The position numbers were made by a program, and so were the translations under genes. Below, piece after piece: positions 49,575 to 60,039 of a stretch of 64,000 nt of DNA. Positions within the stretch are counted from its first letter, which is position 1. Every line of letters begins with the position of its first letter. The notes below the pieces were generated by a model. It had not been told where the DNA came from. It did not search any database and saw only the letters and a program-made list of their open reading frames with translations. The stretch comes from Nesterenkonia muleiensis (GTDB lineage Bacteria; Actinomycetota; Actinomycetes; Actinomycetales; Micrococcaceae): positions 1 through 64,000 of the forward strand of contig NZ_QWLD01000032.1 in the NCBI RefSeq assembly GCF_003600155.1, written 5' to 3'.

Positions 49575-52500
49575 TGGTCACCTCCAGAATCTTCTGCCAT
49601 GCGGCATCGCCGTCGGGGTCGAGGCCCTCCTCGAGGGCGGCGCTGCGGGCGGCCAGCACCTTGTCGTAGTCACGCGGGAGGATCTTGGTGATCCGCTCCA
49701 GCACGTCCTGCGGGTCGTGGAGCAGCCGGTGGGCCAGCGGCGATCCGGTCTCCTCGTGGTGGCGGCGCAGCAGGTCCAGGACTATCTGCTTGTCCTCCTC
49801 GTCGGTGGTCAGCAGCAGCAGCTCACCGTTGGCGGCGGCCTGGGTGTTGAGCTTGGTGCGGTCGAAGTCCAGCACGTAGGCCGTGCCCCCGGACATCCCG
49901 GCGCCGAAGTTGCGGCCCACCGGCCCGATGATCAGGGTCTGGCCGCCGGTCATGTACTCGCAGCCGTGGTCGCCTACGCCCTCGACGACGGCGGTGGCAC
50001 CGGAGTTGCGCACCAGGAACCGTTCGCCGACCTGCCCGGAGAGGAAGATCTCGCCTGCGGTGGCACCGTAGCCGATCACATTGCCGGCCAGCACATTGTC
50101 CTCAGGGTGGAAGGGAGCCTGGGGGTCAGGAGCAAGGATCAGCCGTCCGCCGGATAGTCCCTTGCCCACGTAGTCGTTGGCGTCGCCGGCCAGCCGGATG
50201 GTGATCCCCTGCGGGAGGAAGGCCCCCAGCGACTGTCCGGCCTGGCCGGTGAGGCTGATATCGATGGTGTTGTTCTCCAGGGCGGAGAGTCCCAGCGCCT
50301 TGGTGAGCTCATGGCCGAGCATGGTGCCCACCGCACGGGCGGTGTTCTGCACGGTCTTGGTGATCTTCACCTGCTCACCGCGCTGGATGGCCGGCTGGCA
50401 CTGCTCGATCAGATCGACGTCGAAGTGGTTCTCCAGCCCGTGGTCCTGTGTGGTGGTCCGCCGCAGCTGTCGAGCGATCTCCGGGTCATCGGGGTTCCAG
50501 CCGGTGAGCACCTTGCCCAAGTCCAGCCCTTCGGTCTTCCAGTGGCGCTTGGCCTCATCGAGATCCAGGGAGTCGATATGCCCGATGGCCTCGTCCAGGC
50601 TGCGGAAGCCCAGCTCAGCCAGGTACTCGCGCACCTCCTGGGCCACGAACTCGAAGAAGTTCACCACATGGTCGGCCTTGCCTGTGTAGCGCTCACGCAG
50701 CGTGGGGTTCTGCGTGGCTACCCCCACCGGGCAGGTGTCCAGGTGGCAGACCCGCATCATCACGCAGCCGGAGACCACCAGCGCACTGGTGGCGAAGCCG
50801 TACTCCTCAGCGCCCAGCAGCGCGGCGATGACCACATCGCGTCCGGTTTTGAGCTGGCCGTCCACCTGGACGGTGATGCGTTCGCGCAGTCCGTTGAGCA
50901 TCAGCGTCTGCTGCGCCTCGGCCAGGCCGAGCTCCCAGGGGGTGCCGGCATGCTTGAGTGAGTTCAGCGGGGAGGCCCCGGTGCCGCCGTCGTGCCCAGA
51001 GATGAGCACGACGTCGGCGGTGGCCTTGGCCACTCCGGCAGCCACCGTGCCCACACCATGCAGGGAGACCAGCTTCACGTGGACCCGGGCTCCGGTGTTG
51101 GCGCGCTTGAGGTCGTAGATGAGCTGCTTGAGGTCCTCGATGGAGTAGATGTCGTGGTGCGGGGGCGGTGAGACCAGGGAGACTCCGGGGGTGGAGTGGC
51201 GTGTCTCGGCCACCCAGGGGTAGACCTTCTTGCCCATCAGCTGGCCGCCTTCGCCGGGCTTGGCGCCCTGGGCCATCTTGATCTGCAGGTCATCGGCGTG
51301 GGTGAGGAACTGGCTGGTCACCCCGAACCGGCCGGAGGCGATCTGCTTGATCGCGCTGCGCCGCTCGGGATCGATCAGGCGTGCCGGGTGCTCGCCGCCC
51401 TCACCGGTGTTGGAGCGTGCCCCGAGCCGGTTCATGGCGATGGCCAGGGTCTCGTGGGCCTCCTGGGAGATGGAGCCGTAGCTCATCGCACCGGTGTTGA
51501 ACCTCTTGACGATCTCGGAGACCGGCTCCACCTCGCTGATCGGCACCGGCTTGCGGCGGGCAGTGAGCTTGAAGAGCCCGCGCAGGGTCATCAGAGCCGA
51601 TGCCTGGTCGTCCACCGCTTTGGTGTACTGCTTGAAGATGTCGTAGCGGCGGGTCCGTGAGGCGTGCTGGAGCCTGAACACCGTCTCCGGGTTGAACAGG
51701 TGCGGCGGTCCTTCACGGCGCCACTGGTACTCACCGCCGACCTCCAGCTCATGGCCGCGGCCCAGATCATTGCCGTCGGGCGGGTAGGCCTTGGCGTGCC
51801 GGGTCATGGCTTCGGCGGCGATGACATTGACACCGACACCGCCCATCAGGGAGTCTGTGCCGGAGAAGTACTGGTCCACCACGTTCTGGGCCAGGCCGAC
51901 TGCCTCGAAGGTCTGGGCTCCGCAGTAGGAGCTGACGGTGGAGATGCCCATTTTGGACATGATCTTCAGCAGCCCTTTGCCCAGGGCCTTGATCAGGTTG
52001 GCGACCGCCTGCTCTTCGCTGACATCGGTGATGTCGCCGCGGCGGACCATGTCTTCGGCGGTCTCGATGGCCAGGTAGGGGTTCACTGCTGAGGCTCCGT
52101 AGCCTATCAGGCAGGCCACATGGTGGACTTCGCGAACGTCGCCGGCCTCCACCAGCAGCGAAGCCCGTGTCCGATTGGCCGATTTCAGCAGGTGGTGGTG
52201 AATGGCTGAGACCAGCAGCAGCGACGGTATGGGCGCCCACTGGGCGTTGGAGTCGCGGTCGGAGACGATGATGTAGCTGACACCGCGGTTCACGGCGGCG
52301 GAGACCTGCTCGCAGAGGGTCCTGATCCGCTGGCGGAACTCATCCTCCGTGGAGCCCACCCGGAAGAGTCCCCTGACCCGCAACGCCGCTTTGGCGCCCG
52401 TTCGGCCGCTTCCCCCAGAATCCTGAGGACTCTGCGAGTCCCCTGTGTCCTCTCTTGGGTTCCGATGGTTGGCGATCCGGGCCAGCTGGTCATTGGTGAG

Positions 52501-54264
52501 CACCGGAAAGTCCAGCTGGATCTGCTTGGACTTCACCTGCCCGGTGGCCAGCAGGTTTCCCTCCGGCCCCACATGGCGGCCCAGGGCGGTGACCAGTTCC
52601 TCACGGATGGCATCCAGCGGAGGGTTGGTCACCTGGGCGAAGGTCTGCACGAAGTAGTCGAAGAGCAGCCGGGGCCTCTCGGCCAGCACCGCGATGGGGG
52701 TGTCAGTGCCCATGGCGCCCAAGGGCTCGGCGCCGGTGGTGGCCATGGGACCGATGAGGATCTTCAGCTCCTCATGGGTGTAGCCGAAGGTCTGCTGGCG
52801 AATCCGCACCGAACCGGCAGGGTGCTTCACGTGGAGGCGCTCGGGCAGATCCTCCAGGGTGACACGATTCTCCTGGACCCACTGCCGCCAGGGCTGTGTG
52901 GAGGCGAAGTCGGCTTTGACCTCCTCGTCTTCGATGATCCGGCCCTCTTTGGTGTCGGCCAGGAACATCATGCCCGGGGCCACGCGTCCCTTGCGTACCA
53001 CCGAGGCGGGCTCCAGATCGGCGACTCCGACCTCGGAGGAGAGCACGACCAGTCCGTCCTCGGTCACCCACCAGCGGGCTGGGCGCAGGCCGTTGCGGTC
53101 TAGGACGGCTCCCAGCTGATCACCGTCGGTGAATGCGATGGCGGCCGGCCCGTCCCATGGCTCCATCAGAGTGGAGTGGTACTCGTAGAAGGCTTTCAGG
53201 TCTGGGTCCATGGACTCATGGTTCTCCCAGGCCTCGGGAATCATCATCCGCATGGCCATCGAGAGCGGACGTCCGGAGAGCATCAGCAGTTCGGCGGCCT
53301 CGTCGAAGCTGGTGGAGTCGCTGGCCCCGGGGGTGCAGATGGGAAACAGGTACTCCGGGTCATCACCGAGCACCGGGCCGGACATTGTGGCCTGGCGGGC
53401 GCGCATCCAGTTCCGGTTGCCCTCCACCGTGTTGATCTCCCCGTTGTGCGCCATGTACCGCAGGGGCTGGGCCAGCGGCCAGGAGGGGAAGGTGTTGGTG
53501 GAGAACCGGGAGTGGACAATGCCCAGGGTGGACTTGTACCGCTCATCGGAGAGGTCCGGGTAGAAGGGCTCCAGCTGCGCGGTGGTCAGCATGCCCTTAT
53601 AGGTGATGGTCCGTGAGGACAGCGAGGCGAAGTAGATCCCCAGCCGCACCTGGGCGCGTTTGCGCAGCCGCCAGGCCCGCTGGTCCAGAGTCCCATCGGC
53701 GGACTCCTGGAACTCGATGGAGTCTTCATCGGCCAGGGTCAGGAAGGCTTGTGTGAAGAACGGCATGGCGTCGCGGGCCAGGCTGCCGATCATGGAGTGG
53801 TCCACCGGCACCTCTCGCCAGCCGAGGACCTTGAGCCCCTGCACTGCGGCCATCTCCTCGAAGCTTGCGATCACATCCTGGCGCTCATCAGGCTCCTGCG
53901 GGAGGAAGGCGGTGCCGGCGGCGTACTGGCCGGCTGCCGGGAGCTCGAACTCGCAGACAGCCCGGAAGAGCTCGTCCGGGATCTGGGTGAGGATTCCTGC
54001 CCCGTCTCCGGTGCCCTCGTCACCGCCGACTGCTCCTCGGTGCTCCACACAGCGCAGGGCGTGCAGGGCGTAGTCGACAATGTCGTGGCCAGGCTCTCCG
54101 CGCAGAGTGGCGATAGCCGCCATGCCGCAGTTCTCATGCTCCTTGGCCGGGTCATAGAGGCCGGACTTCTCGGGGAAGGCGGCGTAGCGCTGGTAGGGGG
54201 AGATCACCTTCTGACCTGTGGTCTCAGCGCTCAACCCGGCAGCTTCCGACGCGGAAACGGACAT
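49567..54264 (-). CDS. gltB: Glutamate synthase large subunit
   Basis: 1565-aa alpha subunit: glutamine plus 2-oxoglutarate to two glutamates. Residues 1-45 are a propeptide, exposing the catalytic Cys46 (ENCGMAAIA) of the class II glutaminase domain after cleavage. The central domain, FMN/synthase domain and the [3Fe-4S] cysteines in CHLDTCPVGVA follow, then the GXGXG beta-helix. An extra Ser/Gly/Asp-rich insertion lies near 610-635. ATG 54264 has GGAAGGAA upstream. Confidence 0.96.
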   Translation of the reverse strand: MSVSASEAAGLSAETTGQKVISPYQRYAAFPEKSGLYDPAKEHENCGMAAIATLRGEPGHDIVDYALHALRCVEHRGAVGGDEGTGDGAGILTQIPDELFRAVCEFELPAAGQYAAGTAFLPQEPDERQDVIASFEEMAAVQGLKVLGWREVPVDHSMIGSLARDAMPFFTQAFLTLADEDSIEFQESADGTLDQRAWRLRKRAQVRLGIYFASLSSRTITYKGMLTTAQLEPFYPDLSDERYKSTLGIVHSRFSTNTFPSWPLAQPLRYMAHNGEINTVEGNRNWMRARQATMSGPVLGDDPEYLFPICTPGASDSTSFDEAAELLMLSGRPLSMAMRMMIPEAWENHESMDPDLKAFYEYHSTLMEPWDGPAAIAFTDGDQLGAVLDRNGLRPARWWVTEDGLVVLSSEVGVADLEPASVVRKGRVAPGMMFLADTKEGRIIEDEEVKADFASTQPWRQWVQENRVTLEDLPERLHVKHPAGSVRIRQQTFGYTHEELKILIGPMATTGAEPLGAMGTDTPIAVLAERPRLLFDYFVQTFAQVTNPPLDAIREELVTALGRHVGPEGNLLATGQVKSKQIQLDFPVLTNDQLARIANHRNPREDTGDSQSPQDSGGSGRTGAKAALRVRGLFRVGSTEDEFRQRIRTLCEQVSAAVNRGVSYIIVSDRDSNAQWAPIPSLLLVSAIHHHLLKSANRTRASLLVEAGDVREVHHVACLIGYGASAVNPYLAIETAEDMVRRGDITDVSEEQAVANLIKALGKGLLKIMSKMGISTVSSYCGAQTFEAVGLAQNVVDQYFSGTDSLMGGVGVNVIAAEAMTRHAKAYPPDGNDLGRGHELEVGGEYQWRREGPPHLFNPETVFRLQHASRTRRYDIFKQYTKAVDDQASALMTLRGLFKLTARRKPVPISEVEPVSEIVKRFNTGAMSYGSISQEAHETLAIAMNRLGARSNTGEGGEHPARLIDPERRSAIKQIASGRFGVTSQFLTHADDLQIKMAQGAKPGEGGQLMGKKVYPWVAETRHSTPGVSLVSPPPHHDIYSIEDLKQLIYDLKRANTGARVHVKLVSLHGVGTVAAGVAKATADVVLISGHDGGTGASPLNSLKHAGTPWELGLAEAQQTLMLNGLRERITVQVDGQLKTGRDVVIAALLGAEEYGFATSALVVSGCVMMRVCHLDTCPVGVATQNPTLRERYTGKADHVVNFFEFVAQEVREYLAELGFRSLDEAIGHIDSLDLDEAKRHWKTEGLDLGKVLTGWNPDDPEIARQLRRTTTQDHGLENHFDVDLIEQCQPAIQRGEQVKITKTVQNTARAVGTMLGHELTKALGLSALENNTIDISLTGQAGQSLGAFLPQGITIRLAGDANDYVGKGLSGGRLILAPDPQAPFHPEDNVLAGNVIGYGATAGEIFLSGQVGERFLVRNSGATAVVEGVGDHGCEYMTGGQTLIIGPVGRNFGAGMSGGTAYVLDFDRTKLNTQAAANGELLLLTTDEEDKQIVLDLLRRHHEETGSPLAHRLLHDPQDVLERITKILPRDYDKVLAARSAALEEGLDPDGDAAWQKILEVTSG

Positions 54265-54451
54265 GGCGGGGTTCCTTCCTGTTGGCCTTGGCGCACTGAG
54301 CACGCTACGCGTGAAGCTCGTGCAGGCTGTTAGACGGCATCGTCGTGAAGAACAAGCACCGGGGGTGGGGCACTGTCTTGAGCACCTGCAAAGGTTCGGG
54401 GTGCGGTGCTGCAGGCGCACTGGCCACTCTGCGTGCGAGTGGTCGATGTTC

Positions 54452-54481
54452 TATCTTGCGCCTGTGACTGGTCAGGTGCAA
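54452..54481 (-). promoter_or_regulatory. Candidate promoter of gltBD
   Basis: Minus-strand TTGCAC (54481-54476), 18-nt spacer, AAGATA (54457-54452), giving a leader of about 180 nt before gltB. The match is moderate and no regulator site was recognised in the 227-bp gap after lgt. Confidence 0.3.
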
Positions 54482-54491
54482 GTCAGCGTCA

Positions 54492-55562
54492 TTAGTTTTC
54501 ACTCCGTGGACCTGGCTCTGCGGCCTCCGTGTCCACCTCGTCAACTGAGTGCTCAGCCTTGCCGGGCGGGGTCTCGGGCCCGTTAGCACTGTCGCCCGCA
54601 CTCCCTCCACTCACCTCGGAGGACTCCGCGCGAGCGCGGGCCTTCTCTCGGCTCGCCCGGGTGTAGACCTCAGCGTGCTCGGCGATCTCTTCCTCGGTCT
54701 GCGGACGCTTGACGAACAGCCAGACCAGAGCTGCCGCAGCGATGACGAAGATGACGATGGCGATGATCTGGTTCAGCCGCCAGTCCAGGCCGAGTCCGGA
54801 CAGCGGGTACTGGGTGGACTTGCTGAACTCGTCGATCCGCAGTGATTCGATCCAGAAGCGGCCCAGCGCGTAGTAGGCCACATAGCTCCAGGCGATCAGG
54901 CCCTGGCGGAACTGGAAGCGGCGGAACAGCAGGATCAGTGCGATGAAGCCGACAAGGTTCCACACCGATTCGTAGAGGAAGGTGGGGTGGAACAGCGTGT
55001 TTTCGGTCGCACCGGCGGGCAGCGGCTGGTGCTGCTGGTCGGTGTCGATACTCAGCCCCCAGGGCAGGTCGGTGACGCGGCCGAAGAGCTCCTGGTTGAA
55101 CCAGTTGCCCCACCGGCCGATCGCCTGGGCAAGGATGACCCCGGGAACCACCGCATCGGCGAAGGCACCGAATTTGATGCCGTGGCGGCGGCAGAAGAAC
55201 CAGACCGCCAGGGATCCGGCCATGACTGCGCCGATGATCGAGAGGCCGCCCTGCCAGACCTGCGGGATGCGGGTGAGATCACCGCCTTCGCCGAAGTAGT
55301 TGTCCGGGGAGCTGATCACGTGGTAGATCCGGGCACCCACAATGCCGATGAGCACCGCCCAGAGCATGGCGGAGAAGACATCGTCGCTGCTGCCCCCCCG
55401 GGACTTCCAGAGCCGGGTGGCGACCACCACGGCCAGCACGATGCCGGCCATGATGGCCAGGGTGTAGAACGCGAGGAAGAACGGGCCAGGCAGGTCAATG
55501 CCGCGTGCCGGTGGTGGCGGGAAGCCGGCAAGCACGTCGGCGGTCAGAGCGGGGATGGTCAT
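54492..55562 (-). CDS. lgt: Prolipoprotein diacylglyceryl transferase
   Basis: 356-aa multi-pass membrane enzyme that attaches diacylglycerol to the lipobox Cys of prolipoproteins such as the binding protein at 27463. The conserved GGLSIIGAVMAG and QAIGRWGNWFNQELFG segments are present, with about seven membrane helices. The C-terminal 80 residues are a charged cytoplasmic tail typical of actinobacteria. ATG 55562 lies 13 bp after the trpA stop; the longer frame overlaps trpA. Confidence 0.95.
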   Translation of the reverse strand: MTIPALTADVLAGFPPPPARGIDLPGPFFLAFYTLAIMAGIVLAVVVATRLWKSRGGSSDDVFSAMLWAVLIGIVGARIYHVISSPDNYFGEGGDLTRIPQVWQGGLSIIGAVMAGSLAVWFFCRRHGIKFGAFADAVVPGVILAQAIGRWGNWFNQELFGRVTDLPWGLSIDTDQQHQPLPAGATENTLFHPTFLYESVWNLVGFIALILLFRRFQFRQGLIAWSYVAYYALGRFWIESLRIDEFSKSTQYPLSGLGLDWRLNQIIAIVIFVIAAAALVWLFVKRPQTEEEIAEHAEVYTRASREKARARAESSEVSGGSAGDSANGPETPPGKAEHSVDEVDTEAAEPGPRSEN

Positions 55563-55575
55563 AGTGGGCACCGTA

Positions 55576-56352
55576 TCAGGAGTTGGCGAAGAGTTCAGAA
55601 GCCAGCCGGCCCACGGCGTCCGGTCCCCCGTCACGCAGAGCTGCCACCAGTGCGGTGCCGACGATGACACCGTCAGCGTAGGCGCCGATCTCCTCCACAT
55701 GCGCCCGGGTGGACACGCCCAGACCCACGCAGACCCGTTGGGCACCGGCGGCTTTGGCTGCGCTGACAACCCGTTCGGCGGCGTCGGAGACATCGGACCG
55801 GGCACCGGTGACGCCCATCAGCGACACCCCGTAGACGAACCCACGAGAGGATGAGGCGATCCGAGCCGCACGTTCGGGGCTTGAGGTGGGCGCGGAGAGG
55901 AACACCCGGTCAAGCCCATGGGCGTCAGTGGCAGCAATCCACTCCTCGGCCTCATCGGGGATCAGGTCCGGGGTGATGGCCCCGGCCCCGCCTGCCTCGG
56001 CCAGCCTGCGGGCAAAGGTGTCAGCACCCATCCGGTCGATGAGGTTGTAGTAGGTCATCACCAGCACTGCTGCGCCGGTGGCGTCAGTGACGGCTTGGAC
56101 GATGTCGAAGACCTCACTGATCCTGAACCCCCTGGCCAGCACCTCAGCGGTGGCCTGCTGGATGACCGGTCCGTCCATCACCGGGTCGGAGTAGGGAATA
56201 CCGAGCTCCAGGACATCGGCACCGTTGTCCACCAGGGCGATGGCCGCAGCGATGGAGGTCTCTTTGTCCGGATACCCTGCAGGCAGATATCCCACAGACG
56301 CCGCACGTCCCTGGGCCTTGGCGGCGTCGATGGCTGCTGCTGTCCTGCTCAC
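55576..56352 (-). CDS. trpA: Tryptophan synthase alpha subunit
   Basis: 258 aa. It cleaves indole-3-glycerol phosphate to indole and glyceraldehyde 3-phosphate. The catalytic Glu (ELGIPYSDPVMDGPVIQ) and the Asp of the PAGYPD region are present. The GTG start at 56352 gives the family length and lies 52 bp after the trpB stop; an ATG at 56445 inside trpB is possible but adds an unconserved Arg-rich stretch. Confidence 0.95.
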   Translation of the reverse strand: MSRTAAAIDAAKAQGRAASVGYLPAGYPDKETSIAAAIALVDNGADVLELGIPYSDPVMDGPVIQQATAEVLARGFRISEVFDIVQAVTDATGAAVLVMTYYNLIDRMGADTFARRLAEAGGAGAITPDLIPDEAEEWIAATDAHGLDRVFLSAPTSSPERAARIASSSRGFVYGVSLMGVTGARSDVSDAAERVVSAAKAAGAQRVCVGLGVSTRAHVEEIGAYADGVIVGTALVAALRDGGPDAVGRLASELFANS

Positions 56353-56404
56353 CGTGCGCTCACTTCCCGCCGCATCCTGCGGCTGCGTCGGGTCCCTGGT
56401 TCGC

Positions 56405-57679
56405 TCACTGTTCGACTCCCGTCTCAGGCGCCTGGCTATTGTCATCAGCCGGCAGCAGGTCGAACCACGTGGCCGCGGTCGCCACGTCCTTGTCACCGCG
56501 CCCGGAGAGGTTGACGATGATCACCCGGTCCGCACCACCTTCGCCCCAGTCGGCTGCCAGCCGTGCGGCCCCGGCCAGGGCATGGGCGGACTCGATGGCG
56601 GGAATGATGCCCTCGGTGCGGCACAGGGATTCGAAGGCGGACATGCATTCGGCATCGGTGACCGGTGAGTAGGTGACGCGTCCGGCGTCGTTCAGATAGG
56701 CGTGTTCGGGCCCGACCGAGGGGTAGTCCAGACCTGCTGAGATGGAGTGGCTGTCGATGGTCTGCCCGTCCTCGTCCTGCATCAGGTAGCTGCGTGCCCC
56801 GTGCAGCACACCAGAGCGGCCCAGGGTGATGGCGCTGGCGTGGCGGCCGGTCTCCAGGCCGTCACCGCCGGCCTCGAACCCGTACAGGGCGACCTCCGGG
56901 TCGTCCAGGAAGCCGTGGAAGATGCCCATCGCGTTGGAACCTCCGCCCACACAGGCGGCCACGGCATCCGGCAGCTTTCCGGTGGCACTGAGGATCTGTT
57001 CCCGGGCCTCCTCGCCGATGACCTGGTGGAACCAGCGCACCATCTCTGGGAATGGGTGGGGCCCGGCCACCGTGCCGAGCACATAGTGGGTGGTGTCCAC
57101 GGAGGCGACCCAGTCGCGCAGTGCCTCATTGATGGCGTCCTTCAGCGTCTGCGCCCCGTGCTCCACCGGCACCACCTCGGCGCCGAGCAGCCGCATCCGG
57201 GCCACGTTCAGCGCCTGCCGGCGGGTGTCCTCGGCCCCCATGTAGACCACACAGTCCATGCCGAACAGCGCCGCCGCGGTGGCGGTGGCCACGCCGTGCT
57301 GTCCAGCTCCGGTCTCGGCGATGAGCCGGGTTTTGCCAAGCCTGCCGGCGATCAGCGCTTGGCCGAGCACATTGTTGATCTTGTGGCTGCCGGTATGGTT
57401 CAGGTCCTCCCGCTTGAGAAAGATGCGGGCACCGCTGGGGGTGTTCGCCGCCTCGGCCGCGAAGCGCGGCACTTCGCTCAGCAGGGAGGGCCTGCCGGTG
57501 TAGTCTCGGCAGAGCCTGGAGTATTCCTCGGTGAACGCGGGGTCAGCCTTTGCCTTGGCGAAGGTCTCGGCCACCTCGTCGAGTGCGGCCACCAGCGATT
57601 CGGGCATCCAGCGTCCGCCGTAGTCGCCGAAGTAGGGGCCTGCGGCGTCACGGTAGGCGGTAGGTGGTGTGGTCGTCAT
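56405..57679 (-). CDS. trpB: Tryptophan synthase beta subunit
   Basis: 424-aa PLP enzyme joining indole and serine to tryptophan. The PLP Lys is in [10 protein letters not shown] near residue 100; GAGQHG and the GGSNAMG phosphate-binding loop are present. It overlaps the trpC stop by 4 bp (ATGA). It receives indole from TrpA through the usual tunnel. Confidence 0.97.
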   Translation of the reverse strand: MTTTPPTAYRDAAGPYFGDYGGRWMPESLVAALDEVAETFAKAKADPAFTEEYSRLCRDYTGRPSLLSEVPRFAAEAANTPSGARIFLKREDLNHTGSHKINNVLGQALIAGRLGKTRLIAETGAGQHGVATATAAALFGMDCVVYMGAEDTRRQALNVARMRLLGAEVVPVEHGAQTLKDAINEALRDWVASVDTTHYVLGTVAGPHPFPEMVRWFHQVIGEEAREQILSATGKLPDAVAACVGGGSNAMGIFHGFLDDPEVALYGFEAGGDGLETGRHASAITLGRSGVLHGARSYLMQDEDGQTIDSHSISAGLDYPSVGPEHAYLNDAGRVTYSPVTDAECMSAFESLCRTEGIIPAIESAHALAGAARLAADWGEGGADRVIIVNLSGRGDKDVATAATWFDLLPADDNSQAPETGVEQ

Positions 57680-58500
57680 GATGTGTGCCTCCTTGGCCGC
57701 CCTGTGGTAGCTGCTCTGAACTCCCGCACTGCGGTGGTGGGGTCGCCGTGTTTGACCAGTGCTTCGCCCACCAGCACGGCGTCTGCTCCCCTGCCGGCGT
57801 AGTCGAGCACCACTGCCGGTGAGTCCACGCCGGATTCAGCGATCCGCACGACGCCCTCGGGCAGGTGGCGGGCCATGGCGGAGTAATGGCGGACGTCCAC
57901 GTCCAAGGTCTTCAGATTGCGGACGTTGACGCCCACGATTCTGGCCCCCAGAGTCACCGCGCGCTCGATCTCCTTCTCGGTATGGGCCTCCACCAGCGCG
58001 TTCATGCCCAGCTCGTGGGTCAGCGCGAGGTAGTCGGCCAGCTGGGTGTCGTCCAGGGCGGCGACGATCAGCAGCACCAGGTCGGCACCGTGGGCCCGGG
58101 CCTCGTAGAACTGGTACTCATCGACCATGAAGTCCTTGCGCAGCACCGGGATGCTCGCTGCGGCACGGACGGCTGTGAGGTCGGCCAGGCTTCCGCTGAA
58201 TCTACGGGCCTCGGTGAGCACCGAGATCACACTGGCCCCACCATTCTGGTAGGCCGAGGCCAAGGCGGCAGGGTCCGGGATCTCGGCCAGAGCTCCCTTG
58301 GACGGGGACTTCCGCTTGACCTCTGCGATGATGCGGACCCCTAAGGAGTCGCTCCGCCCGCCCTGCAGCGCAGCATGGGCGTCCAGTGCCGGTGGTGCTT
58401 CCGCCGCCAGCTTCCGGACCTGTTCAAGCGGTGTCTGGGACCTGCGCTCGGAGAGATCCTCACGGACCCCTTCGATGATGGAGTCGAGGACTGTGGTCAT
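57676..58500 (-). CDS. trpC: Indole-3-glycerol phosphate synthase
   Basis: 274-aa TIM barrel that closes CdRP to indole-3-glycerol phosphate. [13 protein letters not shown] with the catalytic Lys is near residues 57-69, then [12 protein letters not shown], and the ESGV and VGEALVK phosphate-site segments. ATG 58500 is chosen by family length; the ribosome-binding site is weak. It lies 11 bp after the HGxxPAAW gene. Confidence 0.96.
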   Translation of the reverse strand: MTTVLDSIIEGVREDLSERRSQTPLEQVRKLAAEAPPALDAHAALQGGRSDSLGVRIIAEVKRKSPSKGALAEIPDPAALASAYQNGGASVISVLTEARRFSGSLADLTAVRAAASIPVLRKDFMVDEYQFYEARAHGADLVLLIVAALDDTQLADYLALTHELGMNALVEAHTEKEIERAVTLGARIVGVNVRNLKTLDVDVRHYSAMARHLPEGVVRIAESGVDSPAVVLDYAGRGADAVLVGEALVKHGDPTTAVREFRAATTGRPRRHTS

Positions 58501-58511
58501 GCAGTGCGGCT

Positions 58512-58922
58512 TCAGCTGGTGCTGGACTCGGGCCGGCGCTTCTCCGGGCCGCCGGAGGTGTTGTCCGGGGTGGCCGGGCCGGAATGTCCGCGCGGGTCCT
58601 CGCCCCGCTTGAGCACGGAGTTGGAGTCCAGCTCCACCCCGTAGCCGGCCCTCTTGAGCACAACGCCAAGGATCAAAGCCACCGGAAGCAGACCGGCCCC
58701 GACCCAGATCACCGGCCACCAGGCATCTGTCCAGTGCAGTCCGATGAACCCGACGCCAGCGATCAGGCTGGCCACCATGATGGTGCCTGAGACCGTCCAG
58801 GCCGCTGGTGTGGCTCCGTGGCCGATGTGGTCATAGTGAATAAACTCATCAGCGGACTGGGGCTCCTGCTCGACATCCCGGACTGCCGTCTGGCTCGTAT
58901 CCTTCACCTGACTGGTGGCCAT
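58512..58922 (-). CDS. HGxxPAAW motif membrane protein
   Basis: 136 aa. The name-giving motif is HGATPAAW at 35-42. Two membrane segments follow at about 44-62 and 68-88, with a charged C-terminal tail. The family is found in actinobacteria, usually among trp genes as here, directly upstream of trpC. Its function is unknown. Confidence 0.85.
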   Translation of the reverse strand: MATSQVKDTSQTAVRDVEQEPQSADEFIHYDHIGHGATPAAWTVSGTIMVASLIAGVGFIGLHWTDAWWPVIWVGAGLLPVALILGVVLKRAGYGVELDSNSVLKRGEDPRGHSGPATPDNTSGGPEKRRPESSTS

Positions 58923-59058
58923 TCCTCTGCTCCTCTACACGCTGTCGAAATGCTTGTGTCCCATTCTGCCACGACCATCGCCGCCAAGCGCATTTCACAG
59001 CGCTTGTAAGCAATCCACCCGATGGTGCCCTGCGGGGCCGAGATGCCCTTGTGACGTT

Positions 59059-60039
59059 CTACGGGATCTCGGGGAAGGCGATGGTTCCGGGCTCAGCTCC
59101 CTGGCGCCACGCCAGGCCCAGTGAGCGCTGCAGCGCAGCATTGGCAGGCGTCGCTACGCCGTGGAGGCGCCCGAGCTGAACGATCTCGCCGTTGAGCCAA
59201 TCGACTTCGGAGTCACCTCCGCGCTGCAGGGACTGCCAGGTGGAGTGACGGGTGGATGAGTAGCCGGTGGCCACATCGACCTGGAACTGGCTGAAGTCCA
59301 CTCTCCGGTCCTCGCTGCGGGCAATGGGAATACCCGCAGCCCTCAGAACCGCCGCCGCCTCGGTGACCAGCGCTTCTCCCAGCAGCTGTTCCCGCTCTGG
59401 CTCAATGTCGAACAGTGACAGCCGGTCACGCACGCTGGAGAGCAGCTTCAGCGCCTTGAAGCCGATCACCTGCTCGGCGGTCTGCACCTGCCAGCCGATG
59501 CCGCGCAGGATCTCTGCGATCTCCTCGAGGATCTCATCCACTCCGCCGGGGTACTTCCCCACCGCAAGGGCTGCCCGTTGGGGGGCGGCGGAGCAGGTCA
59601 CTTCGCCGGTGACGGTGTAGGAGGCGGGAATGAGGATGGAGCCGGAATAGATGCGGTGGTGCCGCCGGGCCAGGATGGGCTCGGCGGCCAGCCCGTTCTG
59701 GATGGTGAGGATGGGCAGATCGGCGGCCAGCCCGGCGTTGTTCTCCAGTTCCAACCAGGCCAGCTCCTGGGAGGACTCCTCGACGTGCTGGGTCTTGACC
59801 GTGGTGATGATCAGGTCGCCGGGACGCAGCTGTGCCCCGGCGATTCCCTCGACGGTGTTGAGCCGGACAGTCTTCGCGCCTTCTGGCCGGATATAGCGCA
59901 GACCGTGCTCAGCAATATGCCTGATCTGCTTCCCGCGTCCGATCAGCAGATGGTCGTGCCCGTGCAGCGCCAGCTCTGCGGCCGTTGAGGCGCCGACGGC
60001 TCCGGCGCCAAGGACCACCACCCGCTGAATCCTGGTCAC
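59059..60039 (-). CDS. Ketopantoate reductase family protein
   Basis: 326-aa ApbA/PanE fold. The NADP-binding GAGAVG is at 11-16, the TIQNGL Asn115 and the C-terminal Ser266/Glu278 pair fit the PanE active site. In the usual K-x3-N motif, Lys198 is present but the Asn is replaced by Ser202, so 2-dehydropantoate reductase activity is uncertain. The GTG start overlaps the preceding Trp-associated gene by 4 bp, so it is translated with the trp operon, an unusual location. It could be a reductase for another 2-oxo acid. Confidence 0.8.
   Translation of the reverse strand: MTRIQRVVVLGAGAVGASTAAELALHGHDHLLIGRGKQIRHIAEHGLRYIRPEGAKTVRLNTVEGIAGAQLRPGDLIITTVKTQHVEESSQELAWLELENNAGLAADLPILTIQNGLAAEPILARRHHRIYSGSILIPASYTVTGEVTCSAAPQRAALAVGKYPGGVDEILEEIAEILRGIGWQVQTAEQVIGFKALKLLSSVRDRLSLFDIEPEREQLLGEALVTEAAAVLRAAGIPIARSEDRRVDFSQFQVDVATGYSSTRHSTWQSLQRGGDSEVDWLNGEIVQLGRLHGVATPANAALQRSLGLAWRQGAEPGTIAFPEIP

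Noticed and set aside
48096-49691. 531-codon plus-strand frame opposite gltD
   Set aside because: Shadow of gltD, whose cysteine clusters and Rossmann motifs are intact on the minus strand.
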